Shown: in pieces, positions 21,640 through 34,916 of the stretch
Position numbering within the stretch: the first letter of the stretch is position 1
Layout: each line of letters opens with the position of its first letter
Assembly (NCBI RefSeq): GCF_027409185.1
Contig: NC_084463.1
Span: 47,796,907-47,860,906 of the forward strand
Direction: 5' to 3'
Source: Cynocephalus volans
Taxonomy: Eukaryota > Chordata > Mammalia > Dermoptera > Cynocephalidae
Length of the DNA stretch: 64,000 bases
Position numbers and translations under genes: made by a program
The notes under the pieces: model-generated
Databases searched by the model: none
What the model saw: the letters and a program-made list of their open reading frames with translations, nothing else
What the model was told of the DNA's origin: nothing

Positions 21640-24600
21640 TGTGTGAATTTATATATTAATTTTTAGCTCCCACCAATAAGTGAGAACATGTGGTATTTCT
21701 CTTTCTGTGCCTGACTTGTTTCACTTAATATAATTCTCTCAAGGTCCGTCCATGTTGTTGCAAATGGCAGTATTTCATTCGTTTTTATAGCTGAGTAGTA
21801 TTCCATTGTGTAGATGTACCACATTTTCCGTATCCACTCATCTGATGATGGGCATTTGGGCTGGTTCCAACTCTTGGCTATTGTAAAGAGTGCTGCGATA
21901 AACATTGGGGAACAGGTATACTTTCGACTTGATGATTTCCATTCCTCTGGGTATATTCCCAACAGTGGGATAGCTGGGTCATATGGTAGATCGATCTGCA
22001 ATTGTTTGAGGAACCTCCATACCCTTTTCCATAGAGGCTGCACCATTTTGCAGTCCCACCAACAGTGTATGAGAGTTCCTTTTTCTCCGCAACCTCGCCA
22101 GCATTTATTGTTCAGAGTCTTTTGGATTTTAGCCATCCTAACTGGAGTTAGATGGTATCTCAGTGTGGTTTTGATTTGCATTTCCTGGATGCTGAGTGAT
22201 GTTGAGCATTTTTTCATATGTCTGTTGGCCATTTGTATATCTTCCTTAGAGAAATGCCTACTTATCTCTTTTGCCCATTTTTTAATTGGGTTGCTTGTTT
22301 TCTTCTTGTAAAGTTGTTTGAGTTACTTATATATTCTGGATATTAATCCTTTGTCAGATGTATATTTTGCAAATATTTTCTCCCACTCTGTTGGTGGTCT
22401 TTTAACTCTGTAAATTGTTTCTTTTGCTGTGCAGAAGCTTTTTAGTTTGATATAATCCCATTTGTTTATTTTTCCTTTGCTTGCCCGTGCTTTTGGGGTC
22501 GTATTCATGAAGTCTGTGCCCAGTCCTATTTCCTGAAGTGTTTCTCCTATGTTTTCTTTAAGAAGTTTTATTGTTTCAGGGTGCATATTTAAATCCTTAA
22601 TCCATTTTGAGTTGATTTTAGTATACGGTGAGAGGTATGGATCTAGTTTCATTCTCCTGCATATGGATATCCAGTTATCCCAGCACCATTTGCTGAAGAG
22701 GCAGTCCCTTCGCCAGTGAATAGGCTTGGTGCCTTTGTCAAAGATCAGCTGGCAGTAAGTGTGTGGGTTGATTTCTGGATTCTCTATTTTATTCCATTGT
22801 TCAGTGTGTCTGTTTTTATGCCAGTACCATACTGTTTTGGTTATTATAGCTTTGTAGTATAGCTTAAAGTCAGGTAGTGTTATGCCTCCAGCTTTATTTT
22901 TTTTGCTCAGCATTGCTTTGGCTATGCGTGGTCTTTTATTGTTCCATATAAATGTCTGAATAGTTTTTTCCATTTCTGAGAAAAATGTCTTTGGAATTTT
23001 GATGGGGATTGCATTGAATTTATATATCACTTTGGGTAGTGTGGATATTTTCACTATGTTGATTCTTCCAATCCAAGAGCATGGGATATCCTCTCTAATT
23101 TCTCTCAGCAGTGGTTTGTAGTTCTCATTATAGAGATTTTTCACCTCCTTGGTTAACTCAATTCCTAAGTATTTTATTTTTTTGGTGGCTATTGTAAATG
23201 GGCAGGCTTTCTTGATTTCTCTTTCTCCATGTTCACTATTGGAGAAAAGAAATGCTACTTATTTTTGTGTGTTGATTTTGTATCCTGCTACTGTGCTGAA
23301 ATCATTTATCAATTCCAGCAGTTTTTTTGTAGAGGTTTTAGGCTGTTCGATGTATAGGATCATGTCATCTGCAAACAGGGACAGTTTGAGTTCATCTTTT
23401 CCAATCTGGATGCCCTTTATTTCCTTCTCTTCTCTGATTGCTCTGACTAGTACTTCCAACGCTATGTTGAATAGGAGTGTTGAGAGTGGGCATCCTTGTC
23501 TAGTTCCTGTTCTTAAAGGAAAAGCTTTCAGCTTTTCCCCATTCAGGATGATATTGGCTGTGGGTTTGGCATATATGGCTTTAATTATGTTGAGATACTT
23601 TCCCTCTATACCTAACTTATAGAGGGTCTTTGTCATGAATGAATGCTGAACTTTATCAAATGCTTTTTCAGCATCTATAGAGATGATCATATGGTCCTTG
23701 TGTTTGAGTTTATTAATATGGTGTATCACATTTATTGATTTGCGTATGTTGAACCAACCTTGCATCCCTGGGATGAATCCCACTTCATCGTGATGAATAA
23801 TTTTACGTATGTTTTGCTGTATTCTGTTTGCTAGTAATTTAGTGAGGATTTTTGCATCTATATTCATCAAGGATATCGGCCTGTAGTTTTCTTTTTTGGT
23901 TATATCTTTACCTGGTTTTGGTATCAGGATGATGTTTGCTTCATAGAATGAGTTTGGGAGATTTGCGTCCGTTTCAGTCTTTTGGAATAGTTTGTAAAGA
24001 ATCGGTGTCAATTCCTGTTTGAATGTTTGGTAAAATTCTGCTCTGAATCCATCTGGTCCTGGGCTTTTCTTTGTTGGGAGCCTTCTGATAACAGCTTCAA
24101 TCTCCTTTATTGTTATTGGTCTGTTCAAATTTTCTACATCTTCACGGTTCAGTTTTGGGAGCTTGTGTGTGTCCAGAAATTTATCCATTTCCTCCAGATT
24201 TTCAAATTTGTTGGCGTATAGTTGTTTATAGTAGTCTCGAATGATTCCTTGTATTTCAGATGAATCAGTTGTAATATCGCCTTTTTCATTTCTAATTTTT
24301 GTTTTTTGAGTCTTCTCTCTTCTTTTTTTTGTTAGCCATGCTAATGGTTTGTCAATTTTATTTATCTTTTCAAAAAACCAACTTTTTATTTGTTGATCTT
24401 TTGAATTGTTTTTTGGTTTTCAATTTCATTCAGTTCTGCTCTGATCTTAATGATTTCTTTCCGTCTGCTAACTTTAGGTTTGGATTGTTCTTGTTTTTCT
24501 AGTTCTTTAAGGTGAAGTGTTAGGTTGTTCACTTGCCATCTTTCCATTCTTCTGAAGTGAGCGTTTAATGCAATAAATTTTCCCCTCAATACTGCTTTTG

Positions 24601-26044
24601 CAGTATCCCACAGGTTTTGGTATGATGTATCATTGTTTTCATTAGTTTCAATAAATTTTTTGATTTCCTGCTTGATTTCTTCTTGGACCCATATGTCATT
24701 AAGTGGAATGCTGTTTAATTTCCATGTGTTTGTATAGTTTCCAGAGTTTCGTTTGTTATCAATTTCTAGTTTTAATCCATTGTGGTCTGAGAAGATACAT
24801 GGGATAATTCCAATTTTTTTGAATTTATTGAGACATGATTTGTGACCTGATATGTGATCTATCCTGGAGAATGATCCATGTGCTAATGAGAAGAATGAAT
24901 ATTCTGAGTTTGTTGGGTGGAATGTTCTGTAGATATCTGCCAATTCCAATTGGTCTAGAGTCTTGTTTAGATCTTGTGTTTCTCTACTGATTCTTTGCCT
25001 AGATGATCTGTCTAATATTGACAGTGGGGTGTTCAGGTCCCCTGCTATTATGGTATTAGTGTCTATTTCCTTCTTTAGGTCGAATGGAGTTTGTTTTATA
25101 AATCTGGCTGCTCTAACATTGGGTGTATACATATTTATGATTGTTATGTCTTCTTGATGGATCAGTCCTTTTATCATTAAGTAGTGTCCCTCATTGTCTC
25201 TTTTTATGGTTTTTAGTTTAAAGTCTATTTTGTCAGATATAAGAATAGCTACTCCAGCTCGTTTTTCTTTTCCGTTTGCATGGTAAATCTTTTTCCATCC
25301 TTTCACTCTTAGTCGGTGTGAATCTTTATGGGTGAGGTGGGTCTCTTGTAGGCAGCATATAGTTGGGTCCTGCTTTTTGATCCAGTCAGCCAGTCTGTGT
25401 CTTTTAATTGGTGAATTTAAGCCTTTTACATTAAGAGTTGTTATTGAAAGGTGTTGATTTATTCCTAGCATTTTATTGGTTGTTTGGTTGTCTTAGGTGT
25501 CTTTGTTCCTTGCTTTCTGATTTACTGTTTGTTTTCTGTGTTTGTTGGTTCCTTAGGTTGTAGATAGTGTTTTTGTTAGCTTGTTTTCTCTTCATGAATG
25601 CCATTTTTACTATACTAGCGGGTTTAGATTTTTCTTGGGTCTTTATGGCAGTGGTAGTTATTTTTCAGGAACCAAACCCAGTACTCCCTTGTGGATTTCT
25701 TGTAAGGGTGGTCTTGTGGTAGTGAACTCCCACAGTTTTTGTTTGTCTGGGAAATATACTATTTGCCCCTCATTTCGGAAGGATAGCCTTGCAGGGTAGA
25801 GTATTCTTGGCTGGCAATCTTTGTCTTTTAGTATTTTGAAAATATCATCCCATTTCTTTCTAGCTTTTAGGGTTTGTGATGAAAAGTCTGATGTTAACCT
25901 GATTGGGCCTCCCTTATAGGTGATTTGACGCTTCTCTCTTGCAGCTTTTAAGATTCTCTCTTTATCTCTGAGTTTTGCCAATTTGACTATGACTTTTCTT
26001 GGAGAAACTATTCCGCGCCAGCCGTCGCAGCCGCCGCCATCTTG
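21392..26044 (-). mobile_element. LINE-1 element, near full length but with internal 5' deletion (L1 A)
   Basis: Read on the minus strand. The 5' end at 26044 starts CAAGATGGCGGCGGCTG, which carries a YY1-type motif like human L1 5'UTRs. After about 35 bases it jumps into the C-terminal third of ORF1 (stop at 25658). ORF2 starts at 25471. The endonuclease domain ([25 protein letters not shown]) is open to 24386. Reverse transcriptase (FADD at about 23365) and the C-terminal Cys domain (HCWWDC) follow in three further open blocks separated by stops or frameshifts, ending ...FSLIGGS at 21663. The 3'UTR has a G-rich tract and (CA)n, then an A-rich tail at 21392-21446. It cannot encode intact ORF1p or ORF2p. 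Confidence 0.9.
21601..21645 (+). repeat. (GT)n tract in the L1 A 3'UTR
   Basis: GT run after a poly-C block at about 21585-21597. A homologous shorter run is at 20993-21013 in L1 B, so it belongs to the L1 3'UTR. Confidence 0.85.
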
Positions 26045-26084
26045 AAAAGCCTTTCTTGAAATTCTTAATCTAGCATGTGATAAC

Positions 26085-26152
26085 ATATGCTGTTATATAT
26101 ATATGTATATATGTGTATGTGCTTATTATATATCTATGATATACATAGATAC
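26085..26152. repeat. AT-rich (TATATG)n tract
   Basis: 'tgttatatatatatgtatat', then 'atgtgtatgtgcttattata'. Simple repeat just outside the L1 A 5' end. Confidence 0.7.
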
Positions 26153-26713
26153 ATAAGTCATAAGTGTGGAACAATGTTCTGCTTCAGCTATAATTTTCTG
26201 AGGATGACCCAAGAGCACTTTCTGCTATCTGCATTGCTTTCCATATTTATATTTATGAGCCTGTATAATCTTAAAATCTAATTTAACAGTCTTCCGTCTA
26301 AAAAGAAATATAGTGAATGTGTGGATTTTTTGTGTGTGTCTTACAGTTGAATTTTTCTAAGCCATAGATTGGTTTAATCTGATAAAATAATAATGCCTGG
26401 ATTCAGGGAAATATCATGATAAAGTGATTTCAGGATCATTCTGTGAACGTTTACAAAGGGTTCTGATACAGATATATCTTGGTTAAGACAAGAGTGGAAT
26501 TGTCTGCATTGGTCTTACACAGGGAGGGATCATTCCTAGGTCTACAAAGTGGAGTGGCGGGGGGAAGGGGAGGAAGGTTGGGGGATAACTGGGTAGGGAC
26601 ACAGGGTACAAAAGTAATTTCTGGTAATGGGTATGCCCCCAGTATGAATCTGGCTCTCACATTATGGGCAAAAGAGGTGACAATTGGGTTTGTATCTTAT
26701 GAATATCTAAAAT

Positions 26714-26872
26714 AAAGGAAGGGAGGGACAGAGGAAGGAAGGAAGGAAGGAAGGAAGGAAGGAAGGGGGAGGGAGGGAGGGAGGAAGGAAAGGAAAGAAG
26801 GAAGGAAAGGAAGGAAGGAAGGAAGGGAGGGAGGAAGGAAGGAAGGAAAGGGGGATGGAAGGTAAGAAGGAG
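26714..26872 (+). repeat. (GGAA)n microsatellite
   Basis: Dense GGAA/GGGA units over about 160 bp. GGAA is the core ETS-factor site, and such arrays can act as enhancers in some cell types, but nothing here shows that it does. Confidence 0.9.
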
Positions 26873-27827
26873 TGGAATTGTCTTTACTATTGGAGACCTA
26901 AGTATTTTTAAAGGCATAGGAGGTTATCCTCATAACTGAAGTCTGAAGAAAAGAATCACCATATAAATATTTTGATGCAATCTCATGAATGTTACAAAGT
27001 AGATAAAAGTACTGCCCTCTTGAAATTGAGAGCAGGGCTTAAGCAATTTCCTTCATTAGCTGAAAAATGTACATGGGAGGTCTATGGTATAGAAAGTAAA
27101 ATGGGAGAGAGCTGGGATTATTTTGAGGAGATACAGTTGGCATAAGGATGTCACACTCTAATCCCCTGATCTTGTGAATATATTAGGGAATGTGGCAAAG
27201 GGAAATTTAGGTGCAGATAGAATCAAGGTTAATAATCAGCTGACTTTATGATAAGAAGATTAGGCTCCATCATCACGATGCTCATCATGTAAAGACAAGG
27301 GTAGTTTAAATGTAGAGTGTTGATGAAGAAGAGAGAAGTGTGAAAGGATTTGATGTAAGGTAAACCACACCCAACTTTTATTAAAAAATCGTTTTTGGGT
27401 GATTCTTTTCTAATTAGCATGAAATTTACTTCAGTTCATTTTCACAGACAACCATGGTTTATTTTTATATGCATATCACTGCTCTGGTGGCAAGAATTAA
27501 ATAAAGATAGTAAAGCAATGCTCTCTAAACAGTGAATCGCAGGTGCTACAGAAGTATAGATAATGTGCACCCTGCACATGTGTGATTGTGGATGTGTTGG
27601 TGATTAATGTATATTGAGTATTTGATAGATAAAAGAATATTCAGACTGTACTTTTAAGAATTCATGTAAAAGAAGGTAGATCAGCATAAATGGGTAAAGT
27701 TCAAATGATGTTGGTGATAATTTTGACTATGGGGTAAATAACATTAGTGATAAGAGATCTATTTCTTTTTTTCAGATGTTTCTTCTTTGCCAGTAAAATG
27801 ATCAATTTCAATTTATATTATTAAAAA

Positions 27828-28385
27828 TGCCTTTCTTTTCCAAGTTGGCATTGGACTCATAGCCAGCACCTTCATTCTTCTCGTCTGTATCTTCACGCTC
27901 TTTCTGGATCACAGGCCTAGGCCACTGGTCTGATCACCTGTCACTTGGCCCTCATCCACATAGCAGTGCTAACTACTGCTCACTTTCACCCATGAACTGT
28001 ATTACATACATGTTTTTACTCTGACAGGATCCAGCAATGTCTCCTTTGAAGGGATCAATCTTCAAGTGCATACATGGTGATTCTCTTGGTCTTACAGTCT
28101 AGGCATTAGAGGTGATCCCAGCATTTCCGTAGTACCAGCCTCTCCCTGAGAATCTTTCTAGAGAAAAGGGCCACCCAGACCATCCTGCTGCTAGTGAGTT
28201 TCTTTGTGGTCATGTACTGGGTGGACTTCCTTCCACATTTCATTCTTCTCAACCCTGTTATTGGCCTGTGGCCCTGTCCTCCTGGGTGCCAGAGGCTTGT
28301 GATCAATATCTGTCACTGTTGGTACTTTGGTGCTGCTCAGTTTTTTTAAGAAGATAATCAATGTTCTGCAAAATATGCAACAGAA
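27828..28385 (+). pseudogene. Vomeronasal type-1 receptor (V1R) pseudogene, internally deleted
   Basis: It opens with AFLFQVGIGLIASTFILLVC, then FTLFLDHRPRPL, the conserved TM1/first-loop signature of V1R pheromone receptors. A one-base frameshift, with a stop at 27931, is followed in the next frame by LITCHLALIHIAVLTT (TM2). TM3-TM5 are missing or unrecognisable. The sequence resumes with KRATQTILLLVSFFVVMYWV (TM6), then DF and a frameshifted TM7, and ends '...agataatcaatgttctgcaa', which fits the K-I-I-N tail. The full family length is about 310 codons; this is about 185. Single-exon, as V1Rs are. Confidence 0.85.
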
Positions 28386-28659
28386 GTTGTATCAATTTTT
28401 AACAGCTTAGAGATAGAAAATATTTGCTGGAAAATAGATTCTTATACTCTCAGTTAAATGTTTACACAGCAAAGAATTTGCTGTTTTATTTAATTAAAAT
28501 GTGTGAATTACTTCTTTTTATATCTAATTACTTTCTGAAGCTGATGCTGCCAAGGAGTATGTGATTCCTTTAGTTCAGTATCCACCATAAGTGGATATTC
28601 CTGTATTGTGGCTCTCAGTCTTTCATTGTGATTCTCAAACTTTCATACAAGAAAACATT

Positions 28660-28757
28660 TTTGTTTGTTTTTGGTGGCTGGCCATTACAGAGATCAAAAC
28701 GTGGACCTTGGTGTTATCAGCATCACACTCTAACCAAGTGAACTAACCAGCCAGCCT
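28660..28757 (-). mobile_element. tRNA-derived SINE, minus strand
   Basis: 'ttggtggctggccattacag', 'accttggtgttatcagcatc' and 'aactaaccagccagcc'. Diverged monomer. Confidence 0.7.
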
Positions 28758-30999
28758 TTGAAGGATAATCTTAAGAAGCCTCTATTGGTATGAAATATCA
28801 CAGTGTTTTTCCTTGTGAAAGTGTTTAAATTTATCTCACTTTGTAGATTTTCTCTCTCTCACTTCTTATAAGATTTTTTTCCTTTTACCGTTAAAAATCT
28901 TGACTATTATTTCTGTTAAGGTTTTTAAAACTCTCCTTTGAAATGCTGCACTTAAAAATTCAAAGATCTGTGTCTGGTTATCTTTTAAAAATTTGTAAAT
29001 CACCATGTTTTTGATTATTTTTATTATTATTATTTTCATTCTATCCAAACAATTAGGTGCGTTTTACTTTTAGTCTTCATCTATGTATAATTATATTTGT
29101 ATTTTATGAAGTGTCACTTTACTGTTTTAGCTATATTAATTCTGCTCAATATTCTAGTTCACTAAACCTCTCATCATCCTAGTTTAATTTAATAGCTAAC
29201 CTGTACATTGTTTATTAACTGGATATGTTTGTATACTGTGTATTTTCTATTTTGCTTTTTTTCAAATATTCTTTTAAATTTTATAGTTTCCAATTTTCAC
29301 AAAAATTAACATTGATTTTCTTTTTTTAAAATTGTATTTGCTTAAAATTTCAAAACATAATCCCAATATGCATAGCTTTTGTGTATATTTTTTTCCAATA
29401 CTTTGTCCTTATTTTCTTGGGTTCATTATAGTTTTTAATCTGGTTCACAATTTTTTGAAATGTCACATTTAGGATGGCTGCAATCACATTATTTTTTTGT
29501 TTATTCAATTTTCCTGGGGACAAGTTAGAAATCCACATAGATTTGACATCTTTGTGATCAGTCAGTATCTGAAGGAAGGTCTTCTTAGTGTGATTATTCT
29601 AGATTGTTCTCTGGATTTACTTCTGCTCCTGTGACGTTCTCATAATTTCCTTTAACTCTGTTTAGCATTTTAAGAATTCTTGAAGCTTCTTGAGGACTTT
29701 TAATTGTATACATGAAAAATTTTGGGAATACATAACATTTTCCCTAAAAGCACAAATATCCACAGGGTACACATGAGTAAAATATTTCATGTAGATATTG
29801 TGCAGCACCCAACAGCATCTGATGAGACATCCCAAGTTCCTTAATTTGGAACATCCCCTCTCCCAAATATACCATGTGGTGATAACAATTTGTGAGAGGT
29901 AATTTATTTTTCAATAACGAAAAGTTAATTTTAGGTTTTACACAAATTTATAACAGTACCAACGTGGATACAGCCAGTTTTACTGTTTTTCTGTTATGTT
30001 AGCTCATATTCATCCAACTATTTACCTGAATTCAGGGCTTCTGGCTTCAATCAACATCCTTCCTTATTATCATGTCCCCAACTCTAAAAATAATGTGTTT
30101 GGATTTTTCATTTGATTTATAAATTAATAATATTAGTCAAATAATATTTGCGTGTGGCTCGATATTACTTATTGGTTCCAACTTAATTTAAAGTATCTGT
30201 TTTTATTTTATACTGCCTAAAAATGTAACCTGTTAGATTTCTGCTTTCATAAAATTAATAATATTTTAGACCTAAAACTTGGCTATTTAAATTTTTTCTT
30301 CTAATATTGGAATATAATATGTAACCTCTGCTTACTAGTAAAAAATGCTGTCAATTTTTCTCCATGCCTAATTAGTCAAACTTTGTAATAAAATTATTTG
30401 TCATTTTTAATGTTAATTTAGTTGTATACCAAAACTTTTTATTTCTGTAATGGTAGTAATGTCACTTAATATGATTATAAATGTGTCAGTTTTGTCATTT
30501 TCCATGAATCTTTTTGTTATACATTTTAAACTCTTAGCTCTAACATTGGGAGGGCTAAGTAAATACTCTGATTTGTCCAATTTTATTTGTTTATTTTTCA
30601 TTTACCAAATTATTTTGTATCTGGTTTTATTAAAATTTGCTTCTCTGATGTGTGTAAATACTGATTTAAAAACAGAGGTAGGCTAATGTGCTATCTTGAT
30701 GAAATTCGAAGTCGAATGGAATGCTTCACTGTTTTCCTTTAGATTTAATAACTGTTTGACTCACAAAATAAATATGAGTATTAAGTACAGTAATTATAGT
30801 CATATTCTCCATCCTATATCAGAAGAAACTTTTGGTCATTCATTATTCACACCAAAGCTTCATTCTTTTATGTTGCACTTCCTGAACCTTCTATGACAAC
30901 AGTATAGAAAATTTAGAAACATGGAATATGACACATGAGACATAACTACTTGATAAGCACAAATTATTGAAGTAAACTTAAGGAATACATATAGTTAGG
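28758..30999. other. AT-rich intergenic sequence, nothing identified
   Basis: Strongly AT-rich and without repeats I could name. All open frames are short and composition-driven. Confidence 0.4.
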
Positions 31000-31720
31000 C
31001 CTACAACAAGTAAAGAAATTGAAATAATTTTTAAAATCTTTCTACAAAGAAAAACATAGAATTAGATGTCTTGCATGATCAATTCTACAAAATATGAAGA
31101 AGAATCAATATTAATTATTCACAACCCCTTTTTTCACAAAAAAAAAAAATGAGGAGAGGACCCTCCTCGGTTCATTCCATGAGATCTATGTTGATATCAG
31201 AGCCAGACAAAAGCATCACATGTAAGGTATGATATGAATGAGCATCCCTAATGAATGCAGACACAGATGTCCTTTAAAAACTTTACCAAACTGTGTCCTG
31301 GAATATATAGAAATGACCAACACCATTACCAAATTAGAGTATTTCACAAACGCAATGTTGACTTAACATTCAAAAGTCAATTAATACAATACACAGTATA
31401 ATAGACTAAAGAACAACAAAAACATTACTTCAATTGACACAAAAATATTTCACATATCCAACATCCATTTATAATAAAATTCCTAGCACATTAGGAATAG
31501 GAAGGAATTTTCTAGACCTGTAAAAGGGTGCCTATATAAAAGTACTGCTAATATCATGCTTAATGGTGAAAGACTAGATGCTTTACCTTAAAGCCTGAGA
31601 ACAAATCAATAATGTCCACTTTTATCACTTTATTTAATATAGCCTTAGGGTTCAAAACAATAAAAAAATGGACATTTACAAGAGGTGACACTTTTAACTT
31701 TACTTTATCATACATTGGTA
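31000..31720 (+). mobile_element. Old LINE-1 ORF2 fragment, plus strand
   Basis: Diverged copy of the ORF2 RT region: 'ttgatatcagagccagacaa', 'acttcaattgacacaaaaat' and 'atcatgcttaatggtgaaag' appear in L1 order. No usable reading frame. Confidence 0.75.
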
Positions 31721-32829
31721 ACCTCTTTACATCTAGAGGCCTCAATGTAGCAAACATTTTATATTAAAAGGCTGGAAGTTAGTGGAGAGCAGCATGTATA
31801 CACAGGCCTCTGTCATTGGCCAGAACATCTTTGCAATCGGCAGAGGGTGTTTCCTATTGGCCAGATGCAGTGTGTTCCTCCACATTTCCCACTTCTGGTA
31901 TAGAGGTCTGCCAGAAGGAAGTCCGGGTAGGGCTGGAATACTCAAATGCCAAGGTGGTTCAGGCTGGGAGGTGGAGTGGGGAGAGGTTCCCAGTGCTTCA
32001 AGTCCTGGGCCTGGACAATAGGCTCCATTGTGGCAGTCCAGGTTTCTGCATGCATGTGTGCATGCGCACGCACGCACGCACAAATGTATGCATACATAAA
32101 ATTTAATCTTAGATTCCATAGCATCATCCCAACTTCTAGTTAGTAGGAAGTAGAGCAGTTTTCAGCTGAGAAGAAATTTGTGCTTAGAAATGTAGAAAGA
32201 TAATTTTAAATTCAGTACATTCAGTGTTAACCCTACAGTTTGTTTGCTTTCCCAGTTTCAGAGAATCCCACCTTTCTCTTCCTATTGAGAATAAATAGTG
32301 TTAATATGGTGTGATTGACCATGTTCCCCATGTAATGTGCTGGGTAGTGGGTAGAGTGATACACTAATTCTAAGTTGTGCTAGCAATTTAACAATTTTTT
32401 GTTTTACTTTGCCTTGGTATACATATGTTTTTATTTCACAAGCTAACTGAAATTTTATATTAGATTCCCAGTGTTGAAGAAATTATAAAAAGATATCAAT
32501 TTTGCATATGTGGAATGATCCCATCTGTTCTGAATATGTCCTTTATCTCATTCTACTTAACAGAAATAACTGTATATTTTCTGATTATTCAGAACTTAAA
32601 TCCATAAACATGTTTTCAGATTAATATAGAATTTGAATTTTTAAAAGTGGTTTTTCATTCCTGAGAACATTGCTTTTATAAATGTTCAGTCTTGTGAAAT
32701 ATAAAAATGTATTTCCAGGTAGTTTCTGAATTCTTGAAGCAGGCATTTTGAGGGTAGGTTTACTACATTGAAGAGATTATGTGACCATGATGATGTCATT
32801 GGGCTAATCAATGAACACTAAATGGTCAC
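31721..32829. other. Intergenic sequence upstream of the DIDO1-like gene
   Basis: Contains the CA/CG tract and a GC-richer 200 bp at 31.8-32.0 kb. No promoter element is convincing. Confidence 0.35.
32045..32098 (+). repeat. (CA/CG) short tandem repeat
   Basis: 'catgcatgtgtgcatgcgca', then 'cgcacgcacgcacaaatgta'. Alternating purine-pyrimidine tract. Confidence 0.75.
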
Positions 32830-32917
32830 CGTCTCTTTAAAAGGATGAGGCGGAATGTTTTCCTCTCTGTTCCGAGGTCACCAGGGAGACCACAGTTAGA
32901 GGGGGCAGCTGGAGCAG
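32830..32917 (+). other. Possible further-upstream 5' exon / transcription start region of the DIDO1-like gene
   Basis: A locally GC-richer block in AT-rich surroundings ends at a good donor ('ggagcag|gtgaga') at 32917. It lies 2 kb before the likely 5'UTR exon and could be the first exon. There is no CpG island and no clear TATA box. This is weakly supported; the start of the exon is arbitrary. Confidence 0.25.
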
Positions 32918-34027
32918 GTGAGAAGCTGCTCAGGAGGGTGGGCTCTGGGGCAGATGTGCTAGAAAAAGGTAGATATTCAGGTCCTACCTAGAAAGAAAAG
33001 CATCTCAAGTGAGTGTTTAGGTGTGACTATTGAAAGAGCATCTAGAAGGAGAAATGTTATTTAAGTACACATAGATTAACTGTGCCACATTGATGTTTAG
33101 TAATTGTAAACATTAATCTTCTAAAGATTTTCTTAGTTTTTTGATTAAAATGATGACATAGCTACAATATTATGAGTTTTTGAATAGTTACATTCATATA
33201 CAATTTTGTTCAGCCTTTTCACCTTTTGTTCGTGTTTCTCTGCTGTGCTGGGTTTTGTTGAGCTGAGTTCACCTCTGAAGCAGGCTTATACTTGGAAAGA
33301 AGGAGATGCCTGACGGCTGACCTCTGAGCCCTCATCTTCTGTGCCTCTGCCAGCCCCCCTGGGCAAACCCAAGATTGTCCGCTCCTTCCCGGCCTCTCTA
33401 AGTCCCTTCTCTCTGAGTGTACTGGTAATATCTGCCTTTCTGTGATAAAGTCCTTAAAGAGGGTGTTATGTGCTTTTTTCCAACTCCCCAGATGTATTTG
33501 TGGGTAACATAATGTACATTCAAATATAAGATCACTTGGAAAGTGTAGTGCCTTTTTATTTTAAAACTACTGATATGTGGCTTTAGTTAGTTATTTAAGA
33601 GTTATAAAAAATTATTTTTTAATTTTCTTTTAGTATCTCTAGATAAAGTGAGATGTTGAAAATATGAATCCTGTTACTTGTGAACAGTGACCAACAACAA
33701 CGGTGTTGTGAGGCCTGGCTGTCTACTTGAACCAAGAGATTTTGTCAGCTAGGTTTTTGGGGGTTTTTTTCTTTGCTTTTTGTTTTTTGTTTTGTATTTA
33801 GGATTCCAGCAGAAAAAGTATCCAAGCTTTCATTATTAGGTTTGTAAAGTATCAGTACTGTTAAATGGTAATAACTAAATTTTAACTTAATAAGTTTGTG
33901 TCTTCTGTTAATAAAGTGGGATTCATTTGTAAGGAGATTGACATAATGGAACATTCATATTTATTTGAAATATTCTAAACTTTTGCCTAACGTTTTCATT
34001 TGAAAATCATCTGTTAAGAATTAGGTT

Positions 34028-34100
34028 TACATGCTAACACCAAGGTCAGTGGTTTGGATCCCCTTACCGGCCAGCCACCCAAGAAACAAACAAAAAGAAT
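34028..34100 (+). mobile_element. tRNA-derived SINE, 5'-truncated, plus strand
   Basis: 'catgctaacaccaaggtcag...tggtttggatcccct', then 'taccggccagccacccaaga' and an A-rich tail. Only the 3' half of the tRNA-like unit remains. Confidence 0.65.
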
Positions 34101-34916
34101 TTGATTCACAGCGTCCCTTTATTCCTCCTACAGAAAGCTTTCCCCACAGAGGCAGGTCCCAGCGGTAGAGGTACTGCATCCACATGCCCTTCTTGGTGCA
34201 GGCTCCTCAGACTGCGTCTTTAGTAGAAATTCAAAGTGTTATAAGAAAATTGGGACTTGACTTTCTTTTAAAATGTCTATCAAATTTACTGAAAGTTTGC
34301 TGATTTGTGTAAGCAAAGAAAGTGTTTCCCAAAAAGTAAAATATTTAGCAAGAATGAATAAACAATTGTAATTTAGCGTTTTATTATAATTATCTATTAC
34401 AAGTATAATGTAGTATACTGTAGTATAGTAACAGCTCTGCTGTATGTACTGATAAGGAGCATGTCTTTGCTTTTTGTGTTATTTCTCACATTTCAAACCT
34501 ATGACCTTTTCAGGTCAGCATTGCCTCCTAGATGAGAGCAGCTCAGTGTGATTTGCCCAGTGTCCCCAGCTGGCATGGTAAGCCCCCCTTTGTGTTGCCA
34601 CCATCACAGAGGATCCTCTGCACACTACTGGGGGCCTGGGGTTTCCATGCTGATGCAGGGTCAGTGTTGGTGCCTGGTTTAGTTTAGCCATGTCGGGGCA
34701 TAAAGGAAGGGGTGTGGTCCATGCCTCACCAGTTTCTGGGTGACTGAGGAGTGTGTGGGTCAGGTTTGCAGTCAGGCAGCACCTACAGCTGGATAGGAAA
34801 CTGGGAAGTGACAACATTTAGATGGAAGCAAAAAGAAAAATTTAGGTTGCAAGTGATCTTAAGTTGTGTGTTTTATGTTTTTAAGGTTTTCATTTAATAC
34901 CTGTCTGTTCCCTCAG

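Noticed and set aside
21370..21666. Plus-strand open frame with poly-Val/Cys run
   Set aside because: It reads through the complement of the L1 tail and the (GT)n tract.
26005..26045. Short CpG-rich block as a gene promoter
   Set aside because: It is the 5' end of the minus-strand L1, adjoining ORF1 sequence.
26657..26917. Pro/Ser/Leu-rich minus-strand open frame
   Set aside because: It is a translation of the GGAA microsatellite.
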